Shown here: positions 1 through 8,924 of the stretch, piece by piece
Position numbering within the stretch: position 1 is the stretch's first letter
How the letters are laid out: every line of letters starts with the position of its first letter
DNA from: Corallococcus macrosporus
Lineage (GTDB): Bacteria; Myxococcota; Myxococcia; Myxococcales; Myxococcaceae
Assembly: GCF_017302985.1 (NCBI RefSeq)
Contig: NZ_JAFIMU010000007.1
Span: 868,001-932,000, forward strand
DNA: 64,000 bases
Direction of reading: 5' to 3'
Translations under genes and position numbers: made by a program
Notes under the pieces: model-generated
What the model was told of the DNA's origin: nothing
Databases searched by the model: none
What the model saw: the letters and a program-made list of their open reading frames with translations, nothing else

Positions 1-1
1 G

Positions 2-256
2 CGCCTGGACCCGGACAGCGTGGAGCGCGTGGGCACGCAGGGCGAAACCACCATCCTCCAGCACGGCACCTGCCGCTTCGGCGACGACCCGGCGGCCTCC
101 GTGCTGGACAAGCACTGCCGCGCCCACGAGGTGCCCAACCTCTACGTCGTGGACGGCAGCTTCATGCCGTCGGGCGGCAGCGTGCCGTCCACGCTCACCA
201 TCGCGGCGAACAGCTTCCGCGTGGCGGACCACCTGGTGCGCACGCTCAAGGGCTGA
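2..256 (+). CDS. GMC family oxidoreductase, C-terminal fragment (5' end outside window)
   Basis: Only the last 84 or so codons are present; the reading frame is open from the window edge. The visible part carries an HGTCRFGDD-type stretch and then NLYVVDGSFMPSGGSVPSTL followed by an A..SFRVADHL helix. This is the C-terminal signature of glucose-methanol-choline (GMC) FAD oxidoreductases, whose catalytic His and Asn or His lie in this region. The usual NP of the GG.NP.LT motif reads SVPSTL here, so the second catalytic residue may differ from the family norm. The substrate cannot be deduced. The gene converges on the lipoprotein gene ending at 279. Confidence 0.8.
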   Translation, partial: RLDPDSVERVGTQGETTILQHGTCRFGDDPAASVLDKHCRAHEVPNLYVVDGSFMPSGGSVPSTLTIAANSFRVADHLVRTLKG

Positions 257-278
257 AGGCCGCGCGCCGCCGCTGCCG

Positions 279-776
279 TCACTGGATGCGCAGCGGCGTC
301 ACGTCCACCTTCACCACGTAGCGCGCCTGCATGTCGGAGTCGAACTCCACCAGGTGGTCACCCACGCCGGTGACGTCCGCCTGCTGCGTGAAGACGCCGA
401 ACTTCTCCATCTGGTCCAACGCCGCGCGGCCCGTGGAGGCCTTGCGCTGCCGTGCGCGGCAGCCCTCCTCGTGCACGGTGATGGCGGTCTCCTCACCCGC
501 GGCCGTCACCTCCTCCAGGTAGAAGCTCACCTTGATGGTGGAGGCCTCCGGCACGCGCACCAGCACCTGCCCGCGTCCGGGGAAGCGTCCCTCGGAGTAG
601 CTCTCCGGTCCGAGGATGCAGCCCGCGTACTCACTGCACACGGGCCAGGACGCCTTGCAGACATCCAGCACGCGCGGGCCGATGAAGTCATCCCGCGAGC
701 CGCCGCATGCGACGAGCATCAATCCCATCACAGCGCCCGCCAGTCGCGAGACATTCCGTGTTACAACACCAGACAT
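279..776 (-). CDS. Hypothetical lipoprotein
   Basis: This 165-residue protein begins with a short hydrophobic segment ending LMLVAC, a lipobox with Cys24, so it is probably an outer-membrane or periplasmic lipoprotein. The mature part has several Cys residues (DVCKASWPVC, GCILG, EGC) and a beta-rich stretch, and ends in a segment predicted to be beta-structured (VVEFDSDMQARYVVKVDVT). I recognise no family. I chose ATG at 776 because an upstream start would run into the divergent gene; only 25 bases separate the two starts. A longer frame exists, but it covers the divergent gene. Confidence 0.7.
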   Translation of the reverse strand: MSGVVTRNVSRLAGAVMGLMLVACGGSRDDFIGPRVLDVCKASWPVCSEYAGCILGPESYSEGRFPGRGQVLVRVPEASTIKVSFYLEEVTAAGEETAITVHEEGCRARQRKASTGRAALDQMEKFGVFTQQADVTGVGDHLVEFDSDMQARYVVKVDVTPLRIQ

Positions 777-801
777 TCTTCTGAACCTCACCGAGGAGTG
801 G

Positions 802-1242
802 ATGTCCATGCGCCTGCGCAACCTGTGGCTGCCTCTCACCATCATCGCCCTGACGGGCTGCGGAGACGAAACCGAGGACCTGCCCAACACGCCGCAGCTG
901 CTCATCGACCGCACGGAGCTGAGCTTCGACACGGAGTTCTCCGCGGGCACCTACGTGGGGGCGACGACCTTCAACACGCTCTACATCGAGAACCGCGGGC
1001 TCCAGACGCTGGAGCTCAACGAGGCCTCCATCTCCGGCCCCAGCGTCTTCACGATGAAGAGGCCGGAGGAGTGGCCGGAGAACGGCCCCCTGAAGCTGGA
1101 GACCTACCAGCGCGCCTTCATCGAGGTCGCCTTCAAGCCCAACGCCGCCAAGGAGTTCACCGGCACGCTCACCCTCAAGTCCAACGCCGCCAACGGTGAG
1201 ACGCGGGAGCTGCCGCTCAAGGGCAAGGGCATCGCCCCGTAG
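802..1242 (+). CDS. Lipoprotein with ASH-like / choice-of-anchor D immunoglobulin-like domain
   Basis: The product is 146 residues with signal peptide and lipobox (TIIALTGC, Cys20). The rest is one Ig-like beta domain of the ASH / choice-of-anchor D type: LSFDTEF..., then NTLYIENRG, LTLKSN and a final LPLKGKGIAP, which is the typical closing strand. Such domains are structural modules in exported proteins. The start at 802 is preceded by GAGGAG at 793-798; ATG at 808 is an alternative. It is divergent from the 279-776 lipoprotein and converges on the large lipoprotein ending at 1302, with a hairpin between them. Confidence 0.8.
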   Translation: MSMRLRNLWLPLTIIALTGCGDETEDLPNTPQLLIDRTELSFDTEFSAGTYVGATTFNTLYIENRGLQTLELNEASISGPSVFTMKRPEEWPENGPLKLETYQRAFIEVAFKPNAAKEFTGTLTLKSNAANGETRELPLKGKGIAP

Positions 1243-1261
1243 TCGCGGCGGCGCCCCCGGA

Positions 1262-1289
1262 GGCGGCGGAGGCGTGAAGCCCCGCCGCC
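1262..1289. terminator. Candidate bidirectional terminator hairpin
   Basis: GGCGGCGG (1262-1269) pairs with CCGCCGCC (1282-1289) around a 12-base loop, between two convergent stop codons (1242 and 1302). No T tract is visible on either side, so termination strength is uncertain. Confidence 0.4.
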
Positions 1290-1301
1290 CGGCCGGCGCT
1301 G

Positions 1302-3599
1302 CTAGCGGGTGAACTGGCAACCGCCCACCCACGTGCCACCGTCCTGCGTGGGCGCCGGGCACGACGTGGGCGAGCCGCCATCCGCCGCCGTGTAGCTGCG
1401 CGGGTAGTCGCCGTAGCCGGTGCGCAGCGTGTAGCCCACGGGCCGGTAGTCCGTGCGCTCCGTGGCGCTCACCGCCACCGAAAGCGTGCCGCCCTTGATG
1501 AAGCGCCGCTCCAGGCAGGAGCACGCGTAGGGCGACACCGTGACGCGCGTGGTGGTGGCCGTCTTCTCCAGTTGATACAGCGCCTGGTAGCTGCTGAGCG
1601 GCGCGCTCGCGGAGGTGTGCCACGCGCGCATGGACGTGGGGCTGTAGGCCAGCGTCAGCGCACCGCCCGTGCTGGTGGTCGTCACCGGCGTGCACGTGCC
1701 GGCGCCACCGTCCGTGCTGTTGCCGTCGCAGAAGGTCAGGTCCAGCGCCAGCCCGTGCGGGGTGCCGCCGTCGGGCAGGTTGTCCACGTCCCACTGCACC
1801 AGCCACGCCGCGTCCTCCGGCGCCGTCCGGTCGGGGAGCTGGTACTTGAAGGTGTCCGTGTCGGAGGCCACCGCGTCGTAGTCCGTGGGGCCGCGCACGC
1901 CCAGGCCCGTGGCGCGGTCGTTGCCGCGCAGGCGGCCGTGGCCGTACGTCAGCTGGCCCTTCGCCTCGAAGGCGGCGTTGCCCACCGGCAGGTTGCCCGT
2001 GCCCACGTCGCCGAGCGTCTTCGCGCGCGGCTGCTCCACGCCGCCGCTGTAGGCCGCGTCCTCCTCCGCGTCCAGCGCCTCCCAGGAGACCTCCAGGCGG
2101 TAGTCGCGGTCATCCGCCCAGTTGTTGCCGTCGTCCTGCACCACGAAGTGGTACGTCAGCTCCGCGCCGTGCGCGGGCACCGGCAGCACGCCCTGGAAGT
2201 TGCTCAGGCCGGGGAAGCGCGCGGGGTCGCTCTCCTCGCGCAGGGACTGGATGCACAGCACGGCCTCCGGGTTGTTGCAGTAGGTCTGCACCAGCCCCGG
2301 CGCGTCGGGGTGCTCGCGCGTGTCACGCGGGCACACGGTGGCGTCGTTGGTGCAGGTGGCGCGCTGCTCCGCGGTGACGGTCGTGGCCACCGTGGTGAAC
2401 ACCAGCACCTGCCGGTCCGCCATCTGGCCCAGCGGCAGGGGCAGCGGGTCGAAGCGCGTGGTGGTGGGCACCTCCACCAGCTTGTAGCGCAGCAGGCTGG
2501 GCTTCGTGAGCGAGGACAGCTTCACGGAGAACCAGTCCCGGTCGGACACGTAGCCCAGCCGGCCCTCGAGGTTCGTGGACGCGCCCGGCGCCCCCAGGTT
2601 GGCCGGGGATGCGCGGGCATAGGTGTCGTTGTCCCCGGACTGGTCGCGCGGATCCGCCTCGTCCACCACGCGCACCTCCACGTCGTAGGGCTGCTTCAGG
2701 TCGCCCGCGGGCACGGGCTCGTTGTTGCCCCGGTAGCCCTTCACCACCAGGGTCCAGGTGCCCGCCAGCTTCACCTTGCGCGCGGTGGCCAGCACGCCCG
2801 GGTGCACCTTGGGCAGCACGTTGCCTTCCGACTCCTTGTCGGTGCCGTTGGGGCGCAAGAGCTCATAGGACAGCCGGTAGTTGGGCGGGGCGCCCTGGGA
2901 CGGCGCGGTGAGGCGCACGTAGGCGATCTTCCCCGCCGTCAGCGGGAAGCTGAAGCGGTCCACGTCGCCGTCCGTGGCCAGGTAGCCCTTGGCGGTGCCC
3001 ACCTGCACGGCGCCCTGCGCCGCCAGCGCGATGGGCGTGGGCGTCACGTCGTTGGGCTCGTTCGTGTCCGGGTTCTCGATGAGCTCCACGGTGAGCCGGT
3101 AGGGGTTGCGCGCGTCGAAGGCGGGGCGCGCGGGGTTCACCGGCGCGTCGCGCACCACGATGACCAACTGCGTGTCCGGCGTGCCGTACGGCAGCACGAT
3201 GTCCACCGGCTTCGGCGCACCCGCGCCGTGCTGGTCCGACTTCGACACCAGCGCGGTGCTCTTGTCCTTCTCCTGCACCGTCACGGACAGGTTCACCGGC
3301 GTGCTGGACGCCAGGTACGTGCCGGTGACGTGCACCAGCGTGCGCGCGTTGGCGGAGGCCGGGATGCGGACGCTGTACCAGTCCTCGTCACCGGCCTTCA
3401 CGTCGCCCGTGAGCGCCAGGAAGCGCTCCACCGGCGTGCCCGGCTTCAGCTCGCAGTCCGCGTTCGTCAGGGCCTCCTCGCGGCTGTTGCAGAGGTCCTC
3501 CACCACGCCCGTGCCGGCATCCGGCGTGTCCTCCCCTTCCGAGGAACAGGCGGCCAGGAGGAGGAGCGCGAGCGGGAGCAGTCGGGTGCGAAGGCGCAT
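1302..3599 (-). CDS. Large secreted lipoprotein with PPC-like beta domains
   Basis: The product is 765 residues. The N-terminus is a clean lipoprotein signal (LLPLALLLLAAC, Cys18), then an acidic stretch. The body is beta-rich and contains repeated units of the kind DWYSVRIPA..., DVDRFSFPLTAGKIAYVRL and DRDWFSVKL. These resemble bacterial pre-peptidase C-terminal (PPC) domains found in secreted proteins. No peptidase motif is visible, so a structural or binding role is more likely. Several Cys pairs lie in the C-terminal half (CTNDATVC, CSCLERR). It is the last gene of the minus-strand VWA/TSP3 cluster, 28 bases after the preceding gene, which suggests co-transcription. No good Shine-Dalgarno sequence is visible before ATG 3599. 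Confidence 0.75.
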   Translation of the reverse strand: MRLRTRLLPLALLLLAACSSEGEDTPDAGTGVVEDLCNSREEALTNADCELKPGTPVERFLALTGDVKAGDEDWYSVRIPASANARTLVHVTGTYLASSTPVNLSVTVQEKDKSTALVSKSDQHGAGAPKPVDIVLPYGTPDTQLVIVVRDAPVNPARPAFDARNPYRLTVELIENPDTNEPNDVTPTPIALAAQGAVQVGTAKGYLATDGDVDRFSFPLTAGKIAYVRLTAPSQGAPPNYRLSYELLRPNGTDKESEGNVLPKVHPGVLATARKVKLAGTWTLVVKGYRGNNEPVPAGDLKQPYDVEVRVVDEADPRDQSGDNDTYARASPANLGAPGASTNLEGRLGYVSDRDWFSVKLSSLTKPSLLRYKLVEVPTTTRFDPLPLPLGQMADRQVLVFTTVATTVTAEQRATCTNDATVCPRDTREHPDAPGLVQTYCNNPEAVLCIQSLREESDPARFPGLSNFQGVLPVPAHGAELTYHFVVQDDGNNWADDRDYRLEVSWEALDAEEDAAYSGGVEQPRAKTLGDVGTGNLPVGNAAFEAKGQLTYGHGRLRGNDRATGLGVRGPTDYDAVASDTDTFKYQLPDRTAPEDAAWLVQWDVDNLPDGGTPHGLALDLTFCDGNSTDGGAGTCTPVTTTSTGGALTLAYSPTSMRAWHTSASAPLSSYQALYQLEKTATTTRVTVSPYACSCLERRFIKGGTLSVAVSATERTDYRPVGYTLRTGYGDYPRSYTAADGGSPTSCPAPTQDGGTWVGGCQFTR

Positions 3600-3627
3600 G
3601 GGGGACTCTGGGGGAGGCTGCGGAAGG

Positions 3628-5418
3628 TCAGGGGACGGGCGAGAGGGTCGGGGCGACGCCGGGGCAGCGGTCCACGAAGTCCTCGGGGTTCACGCGGACG
3701 ACGCCATCCGGAGGCGACTTGATGCCGCCCACGGGGTAGCGCACGGAGTCCACGCGGAAGGTGCGCACCAGCGTGCGCGCGGTCGGGTCATCCGCGGGCA
3801 GCATGGCCACGGAGAGGTAGATGTCGTTGTAGCCCGCGCCGCGCTGCACGGTGCCGGCGTCCACGCCCCCGTCCACGCCGCCGTCGGCGACCATGGCGAT
3901 GGTGGGCGCGAGCAGCACGTTGTCCACGCGGAAGCGGTAGCACTGGCGGCCCTGGTCATCCACCGGGCCGTCCGCCTCCATGCTGTAGCGGTACGCGTCC
4001 GAGGCCAGGTTGGCGGTGTCCACCTGGAGGGGCCGCATGTGCATGCGCGCCTCGCTGCGGTTGGTGAGCCCGTCGGTGTCCGGGTCCTCGTCCAGGTCGC
4101 TGCTGGAGCCCTGCGTGCCGCCGCGCCACTCCATGCCGTCCGGCACGCCGTCGCCGTCGCTGTCCTGGAGCGTGGCGTTGGTGCCGATGAACTGCTCGTC
4201 GCAATCCAGCAGGCCGTCGCAGTCGGTGTCCACGCCGCGCAGCGCGGGCGGGCAGCCCTTGTCCAGGCCGCCGCCGTCCGGCTGCACTTCCTGGGTGGGG
4301 TCGAACTGCACGCCGCGGTCGCGGAAGTACACCTCCACGCCGTCGCTGAAGCCGTCGCCGTCGGTGTCGCGCAGGTTGGGGTTGGTGCCCAGCTCGTACT
4401 CGCGCGCGTCGTCGAGGCCGTCGCCGTCGGTGTCCGCCTCGTCCAGCGGGCTGCCCGGCGGCGCGGAGAAGTTGGAGGCCACGAACTCCTTCACCACGAA
4501 GGCGCGGCGCACCTGGCCGAACTGGAAGTTGAGGAAGTTGATGGGCTCGTTGTTGCGGAAGTCGCGGAAGTTGCCGCCGCCCAGCGTGGCCATCTTCTCC
4601 AGGCGGTCCGCGTTCTGGTTGATGATGAGCAGCGGGCAGCCGCCGTCGCCGAAGCCGCCGTCCTCCGACACCAGGTCGCACACGGAGGGCACGGGCTGCG
4701 TGGGGTTGAAGACGTGCACGGTGTTGAAGCGCACGTCCTCCACCAGGTCGCGCAGCTGGCGGATGCGCACCACCGCGTCGCCGCGGATGAGCTCGTCGTC
4801 CTGGTTGTTCGTGGGCTTGCCGTCCGACAGGAAGATGACCGAGTAGCGCGCCTGCGCCAGGGCCTCGTTCCCGCTGGGCTGCTGCCGCGCCCGCGCGATG
4901 TCCGTGTTGATGAGCGAGTAGATGTCCGACAGCGGCTTGACGAAGTCCGTCGAGTCCCGGTTCGGCGACGTGTCCGTGTTGCGGAACGTGAGCAGCTTCT
5001 CCGTGAGGATGGCCTTCGCGTTGGCGTCCAGCGCCGACACCTGCACGAAGCCGTCCTCCGGCGGCGGCCCCGGGTCCTGCGTGAGGAACGCCGTGGTGCT
5101 GCCCGCGAAGAGCATCACCGCGATGGAGACCTCCGGGTCCTGCGGGAGGTTTTCAATCAGGTCCACGAGCGCCGTGGCGCGCGTGCCGTCCGGGTCGCTC
5201 ACGCGCATGGACTGGCTGGCGTCCATGGCGACGATGATCTTGATGGGCCGGATGACCTCGTTCGCGCCCAGCGTGCAGAACCGCCCGTCCAGCGACACGG
5301 CCCGGTCCGCGGGCACCTCCGTGTCACGGCGCGGGTCGTAGAGGTACGAATCCGTACAGGCCACCACCACGGCGAGCCCCACCAGGGTGAGGGCCCAAAG
5401 ACGTCCCGCGCGGCTCAC
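3628..5418 (-). CDS. VWA-domain lipoprotein with five thrombospondin type 3 modules (paralog 1)
   Basis: The product is 596 residues. The lipobox is VGLAVVVAC (Cys21). A von Willebrand A domain starts near residue 58 with a complete metal-ion-dependent adhesion site, DASQS (Asp66, Ser68, Ser70). It is followed by five acidic calcium-binding modules of the TSP3 form (for example DTDGDGLDDARE, DSDGDGVPDGME) and a C-terminal beta domain beginning QCYRFRVDN. The start is GTG 5418, overlapping the stop of the upstream gene (GTGA), with GGGAGG about 8 bases before it; an in-frame ATG farther upstream would overlap that gene by 43 bases. It is probably an outer-membrane surface protein that binds calcium and a protein ligand or polymer. 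Architecture and N-terminal motif match the genes at 5415-7397 and 8925-10562. Confidence 0.88.
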   Translation of the reverse strand: MSRAGRLWALTLVGLAVVVACTDSYLYDPRRDTEVPADRAVSLDGRFCTLGANEVIRPIKIIVAMDASQSMRVSDPDGTRATALVDLIENLPQDPEVSIAVMLFAGSTTAFLTQDPGPPPEDGFVQVSALDANAKAILTEKLLTFRNTDTSPNRDSTDFVKPLSDIYSLINTDIARARQQPSGNEALAQARYSVIFLSDGKPTNNQDDELIRGDAVVRIRQLRDLVEDVRFNTVHVFNPTQPVPSVCDLVSEDGGFGDGGCPLLIINQNADRLEKMATLGGGNFRDFRNNEPINFLNFQFGQVRRAFVVKEFVASNFSAPPGSPLDEADTDGDGLDDAREYELGTNPNLRDTDGDGFSDGVEVYFRDRGVQFDPTQEVQPDGGGLDKGCPPALRGVDTDCDGLLDCDEQFIGTNATLQDSDGDGVPDGMEWRGGTQGSSSDLDEDPDTDGLTNRSEARMHMRPLQVDTANLASDAYRYSMEADGPVDDQGRQCYRFRVDNVLLAPTIAMVADGGVDGGVDAGTVQRGAGYNDIYLSVAMLPADDPTARTLVRTFRVDSVRYPVGGIKSPPDGVVRVNPEDFVDRCPGVAPTLSPVP

Positions 5419-7397
5419 GGCGACGCGCCTCCCTGCGACGGCGACACGCCGACGCAATTGCCCTGGGTCCTCCAGGGGTCCACCAGTTGATCCGGCCGGC
5501 GGAAGTCACCGTCGTCCATGGCCAGGTCCGGCCCCAGCGGCACGCGCACGCTGGGGGGCGCGTACTGCGCCCACGCGCACGCGGTGCGCCAGACGCCGTA
5601 GTCCGTGGCCACGCCGCTCTCCGGCGCCTCCGCGAACCACACCTTGAACAGGTTGTAGCCCTGCTTCACGCCCGAGCGGTCCGGCGGCGTCACCAACTGC
5701 AGGTTGGACACGGTGAAGTCGTAGCAGACGCCGTTCGTGTCGTTGCCGCCCGGCACCTTCGTCACCTCGTACTGGATGCCGTACTTGTCGTGGAACAGCC
5801 GGTCGCGCCGGGTGGGGTCGCTGCCGGCGCGCAGCTCCTCGTCGTCCGGCACGCCGTCGCCGTCGGTGTCCAGGCCGGCCACGCTCGACTGGAGCGGGTT
5901 GAGGCCGTACTTCGCCTCCACGCCGTCCGGCGAGCCGTCGCCGTCGCTGTCCACGATGCCCTGGCGCGTCTTGAGGTACTCCTCCGCGAACTGCGACAGG
6001 CCGTCCCCGTCCGTGTCCCGGCAGGTGCAGCCGGGCGTCAGCGGGGACTTGGGGTCGCAGCCGCGCGCGTCCAGGTCGTTGCCCGGCTTGAAGCCCTGGT
6101 CCTGGCGCCGGAACTCGAAGCCATCGCTCAGGCAGTCCCCGTCGCTGTCGAGGGTGAACGGGTTCGTCTTGAGCGTGAAGCTGTTGTCCACCGCGTCCGG
6201 GACGCCGTCGCCGTCGCTGTCCAGCACCCGGCCCTCGTCCCCCGGCGCGGAGCTCAGGGGCTCCACCATCAGCGTCTTCATCACGTTGGGCGACGCGAAG
6301 GACGAGTAGTCCAGCGCGCCCAGGCCCAGCTCGGAGATCTCCGCCGTGTCGCTGAACTCCTGGTAGACGCCGTTGCCCATCTCCGCGAAGCGCTTGAGCA
6401 GGAAGGAGGCGATCTTCTTCGCCGCGGCCGGGTACTGCGCCGGCGCGACCTCCGGGTAGGTGCCGTAGATGTCCTGGCAGATGGGGCCGCACGCGCGCAC
6501 GGCCTCCTCGTTGAAGAGCAGCACCGTGTGCATGCGCACGTCGCCCACGTTGTACTGCGTCTTCAGCTCCATCAGCCGGCGCACGTAGCTGAAGAGCTGG
6601 TAGTTCTGGTTGCGGTCCGTGCCCACCTCGAAGCCGGTGATGGCGTCGGTGGTGCTGGTGGCGTTGCAGAAGCTGGAGATGGAGTCGCGCCAGGTGAGGT
6701 CCGGCGTGTCCGGGCCCGCGTAGACGGACAGGTTGTCGTTGCCGGAGCAGCGCGGGTACGGCGTGCCGTCCGTGAGGAACACGACGACGTAGCGCGTGCG
6801 CGGCAGGAGCTCCGGCGTGGCCTGGGACACCGCCTCGATGTCGCTCGCGATGAGGCTGTACGCGTAGCTGAGCGCGCCCTGGTAGTCGGTGCCCTTGCCC
6901 AGCTGCGACTGCAGGCCCTCGATGTAGCCGTTGATGTTGCCCGGCGGCGCGAAGCGGTCGCCACCCGGCGGAGGCCAGGTGTTCTTCACGTTCGTTTCGA
7001 ACGGGGCAATGGCGATGCTGATGTTGCCCTGGCGCGCGTCGTTGATGCGCTTGAAGCCGTTCACCAGGTTCTTCAGGGCGCGCACGCGCGCGGGCTCCGT
7101 GACGCCCGGCGGGATGATGGCCTGCACCTCCGTGCGCTCGCAGAAGCCGCTGCCCTCCTGCGAGCCCGGCGGATCCGACACGCACATGCTGCCGGACTCG
7201 TCCACGACGAGCACCACCTTCACCGGGAAGCCAGTGGGGTTGGCCGGGCGCGTACACACCCGGCCGGTGAGCGTCAGCCGGTCATCCAACTGGGACTGCT
7301 CCTGGGCGCGCGGCTCCAGGAGCGTGTCGGAACAGGACAGCACACCCAGGGCCAGGAGGCCGGTCGCAAGAAGCGGAACCACGAGCTGACGGCGCAT
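5415..7397 (-). CDS. VWA-domain lipoprotein with five thrombospondin type 3 modules (paralog 2)
   Basis: The product is 660 residues with lipobox LLALGVLSC (Cys22). The VWA domain has an intact MIDAS, DESGS (Asp66, Ser68, Ser70), at the same positions as in the downstream paralog. It is longer than usual, with Cys pairs such as ACGPICQD. Five TSP3 calcium modules follow (DSDGDGVPDAVD, DSDGDCLSDGFE, DTDGDGLSQFAE, DSDGDGSPDGVE, DTDGDGVPDDEE), then the C-terminal domain beginning VCYDFTVSN. ATG 7397 is chosen because GGAGG lies about 10 bases upstream. The stop overlaps the next start (GTGA), so translation of the two is likely coupled. Known VWA/TSP3 lipoproteins of myxobacteria include gliding adhesins, but the ligand here is unknown. 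Confidence 0.88.
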   Translation of the reverse strand: MRRQLVVPLLATGLLALGVLSCSDTLLEPRAQEQSQLDDRLTLTGRVCTRPANPTGFPVKVVLVVDESGSMCVSDPPGSQEGSGFCERTEVQAIIPPGVTEPARVRALKNLVNGFKRINDARQGNISIAIAPFETNVKNTWPPPGGDRFAPPGNINGYIEGLQSQLGKGTDYQGALSYAYSLIASDIEAVSQATPELLPRTRYVVVFLTDGTPYPRCSGNDNLSVYAGPDTPDLTWRDSISSFCNATSTTDAITGFEVGTDRNQNYQLFSYVRRLMELKTQYNVGDVRMHTVLLFNEEAVRACGPICQDIYGTYPEVAPAQYPAAAKKIASFLLKRFAEMGNGVYQEFSDTAEISELGLGALDYSSFASPNVMKTLMVEPLSSAPGDEGRVLDSDGDGVPDAVDNSFTLKTNPFTLDSDGDCLSDGFEFRRQDQGFKPGNDLDARGCDPKSPLTPGCTCRDTDGDGLSQFAEEYLKTRQGIVDSDGDGSPDGVEAKYGLNPLQSSVAGLDTDGDGVPDDEELRAGSDPTRRDRLFHDKYGIQYEVTKVPGGNDTNGVCYDFTVSNLQLVTPPDRSGVKQGYNLFKVWFAEAPESGVATDYGVWRTACAWAQYAPPSVRVPLGPDLAMDDGDFRRPDQLVDPWRTQGNCVGVSPSQGGASP

Positions 7398-7432
7398 GCG
7401 ATGCGGACCTCCTGACATGGGTGACACCCTTC

Positions 7433-8755
7433 TTACGCCTTCTTGCGGCGGCGCAGCAGCAGGCCGAGCACGCCCGCGCCCAGGGCCGCGGCGCTACCGC
7501 CCGCGGGCAGCGAGGTGCAGCCGCCGCCGTTGCCGTCGTCCTTGCCCACCTTCACGAAGAGGCTGGACACGGAGGCGCGCTGCTCCGGGAACACGCGGTC
7601 CGCGAAGGCCAGGCGCGTGGACACCTGCAGCTCGTACTCGCCTTCCTTGTCCGGCTGGAAGTTGGGCACGCTGCCGTCCACGTACTGGTACTCCCAGTGG
7701 CGGCTGTAGGTGACGGCGCCCTTGGGGTTCTCCACCACCGCGGTGGAGCCGGAGGGACGCTTCACCACCGTCCAGGTGTACTCGATGGCCGCGCCGTTGC
7801 GGTTGGCGAACAGGGGCGGGCGCACCGCCATGCTCGTCGACTCCACGTTGATGACGCCGCCGGTGCCCACGCTGAAGGGCGCCTTCGGGTCGAGGCAGTC
7901 GTTGGGCTGGTCCTTGTTGAGCACCACGCAGTAGCGCGTGTCGCACGCGTCACCCAGGCCGTCGCCGTCGTCATCCGCCTGGTCGCGGTTGGCCACCGCG
8001 GCGCAGTTGTCCTGGGCGTTGAGGACGGAGTCGTTGTCGCGGTCCGGATCGCAGCTGTCGCCGATGCCGTCCACGTCCGTGTCCTTCTGGTCCGGGTTGG
8101 ACAGGCCGGGGCAGTTGTCCAGGTTGTCGGAGATGTTGTCGCCGTCCGCGTCCACGCGGCACAGGCTCACGTCCGCCGGCAGCTGCTGGTTCTCGTTGGA
8201 GACGAGCGGGCAGTTGTCCTCGCCGTCCTTGCGCCCGTCGTTGTCGTCGTCGTCGTCACAGACGTCGCCCAGGCCGTCCTTGTCGTTGTCCGCCTGGTTG
8301 GCGTTGGGGATGGAGGGGCAGTTGTCCTCGCCATCCGGCTTGCCGTCGCCGTCGTCGTCCGTGTCGCACGCGTCGCCCTGGCCGTCACCGTCGGTGTCCA
8401 GCTGCGTGGCGTTGGAGACGGCCGCGCAGTTGTCGCAGGAGTCGCCGGCCAGGTCGCCGTCGCCGTCCGTCTGGTCGCGGTTGGACGTGAACGGGCAGTT
8501 GTCCTTGTCGTCCGCCTTGCCGTCGCCGTCCGCGTCGTCCGTGTACGACAGCGTCTTGCCGTCGTCCGTGTACGCCACCCAGACGGAACAGCCACAGCCA
8601 CAGCCGCAGCCGCCACCCTCCTCCTTGGGGCGTCCGCACTCGTCTCCGAGGCACTCCGGGTTGTCCGGGTTCTGCTCCTGGGCCTGCACGGTGCGGGGGC
8701 TCAGCACCAGGAAGGCTCCGAGCGCCAACATGGGGGCAATGCGACCGATAGTCAT
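7433..8755 (-). CDS. Thrombospondin type 3 repeat protein with MYXO-CTERM sorting tail
   Basis: The product is 440 residues. A Sec signal peptide ends VQAQEQ. Residues of roughly 60-260 form a run of classic Cys-containing TSP3 repeats (DNCP...N.DQ.D.DGDG.GD.CD pattern, about seven units), which bind calcium in animal and bacterial proteins. A beta-sandwich of PKD-like type follows ([25 protein letters not shown]). The C-terminus is Cys, Gly/Ala-rich hydrophobic helix, then LLLRRRKKA, the tripartite MYXO-CTERM signal that myxobacteria use to place proteins on the cell surface. ATG 8755 has GGAGT 7-8 bases upstream. It is first of a three-gene run with the two VWA/TSP3 lipoproteins downstream (35-base gap, then overlap). 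Confidence 0.9.
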   Translation of the reverse strand: MTIGRIAPMLALGAFLVLSPRTVQAQEQNPDNPECLGDECGRPKEEGGGCGCGCGCSVWVAYTDDGKTLSYTDDADGDGKADDKDNCPFTSNRDQTDGDGDLAGDSCDNCAAVSNATQLDTDGDGQGDACDTDDDGDGKPDGEDNCPSIPNANQADNDKDGLGDVCDDDDDNDGRKDGEDNCPLVSNENQQLPADVSLCRVDADGDNISDNLDNCPGLSNPDQKDTDVDGIGDSCDPDRDNDSVLNAQDNCAAVANRDQADDDGDGLGDACDTRYCVVLNKDQPNDCLDPKAPFSVGTGGVINVESTSMAVRPPLFANRNGAAIEYTWTVVKRPSGSTAVVENPKGAVTYSRHWEYQYVDGSVPNFQPDKEGEYELQVSTRLAFADRVFPEQRASVSSLFVKVGKDDGNGGGCTSLPAGGSAAALGAGVLGLLLRRRKKA

Positions 8756-8870
8756 GGTGACTCCTTTCACAACCCCTCCCCTAGCAAGAGCCGATCCCAC
8801 TGCTGTAGGAGTTTCAGGGTCAGGAACTTCAAGGGGTTGCGGGCTCGGAAGAGGCTGCTACAGGATGGGT

Positions 8871-8912
8871 GTGGGGGGAACACCCCATTGAGACTGTGGG
8901 GGACACCCCACG
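8871..8912 (-). terminator. Tandem hairpins downstream of the 8925-10562 gene
   Basis: Two near-identical units (8871-8887 and 8896-8910), each of the form GTGGGGG..ACACCCCA, can each fold into a short GC hairpin. They lie directly after the stop codon at 8925 on the minus strand, before the gene starting at 8755. They could be a tandem terminator or a paired regulatory site; there is no clear T tract. Confidence 0.4.
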
Positions 8913-8924
8913 CTGAGGGCCGGC

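Noticed and set aside
354-5490. Several long plus-strand frames rich in Arg, His, Ala and Val
   Set aside because: They are shadows of the minus-strand lipoprotein genes; they lack ribosome sites and domain content.
4000-8600. GTC/CGTCGC tandem-like DNA repeats
   Set aside because: They are explained by Asp/Gly codons of the TSP3 modules, not by a separate DNA element.
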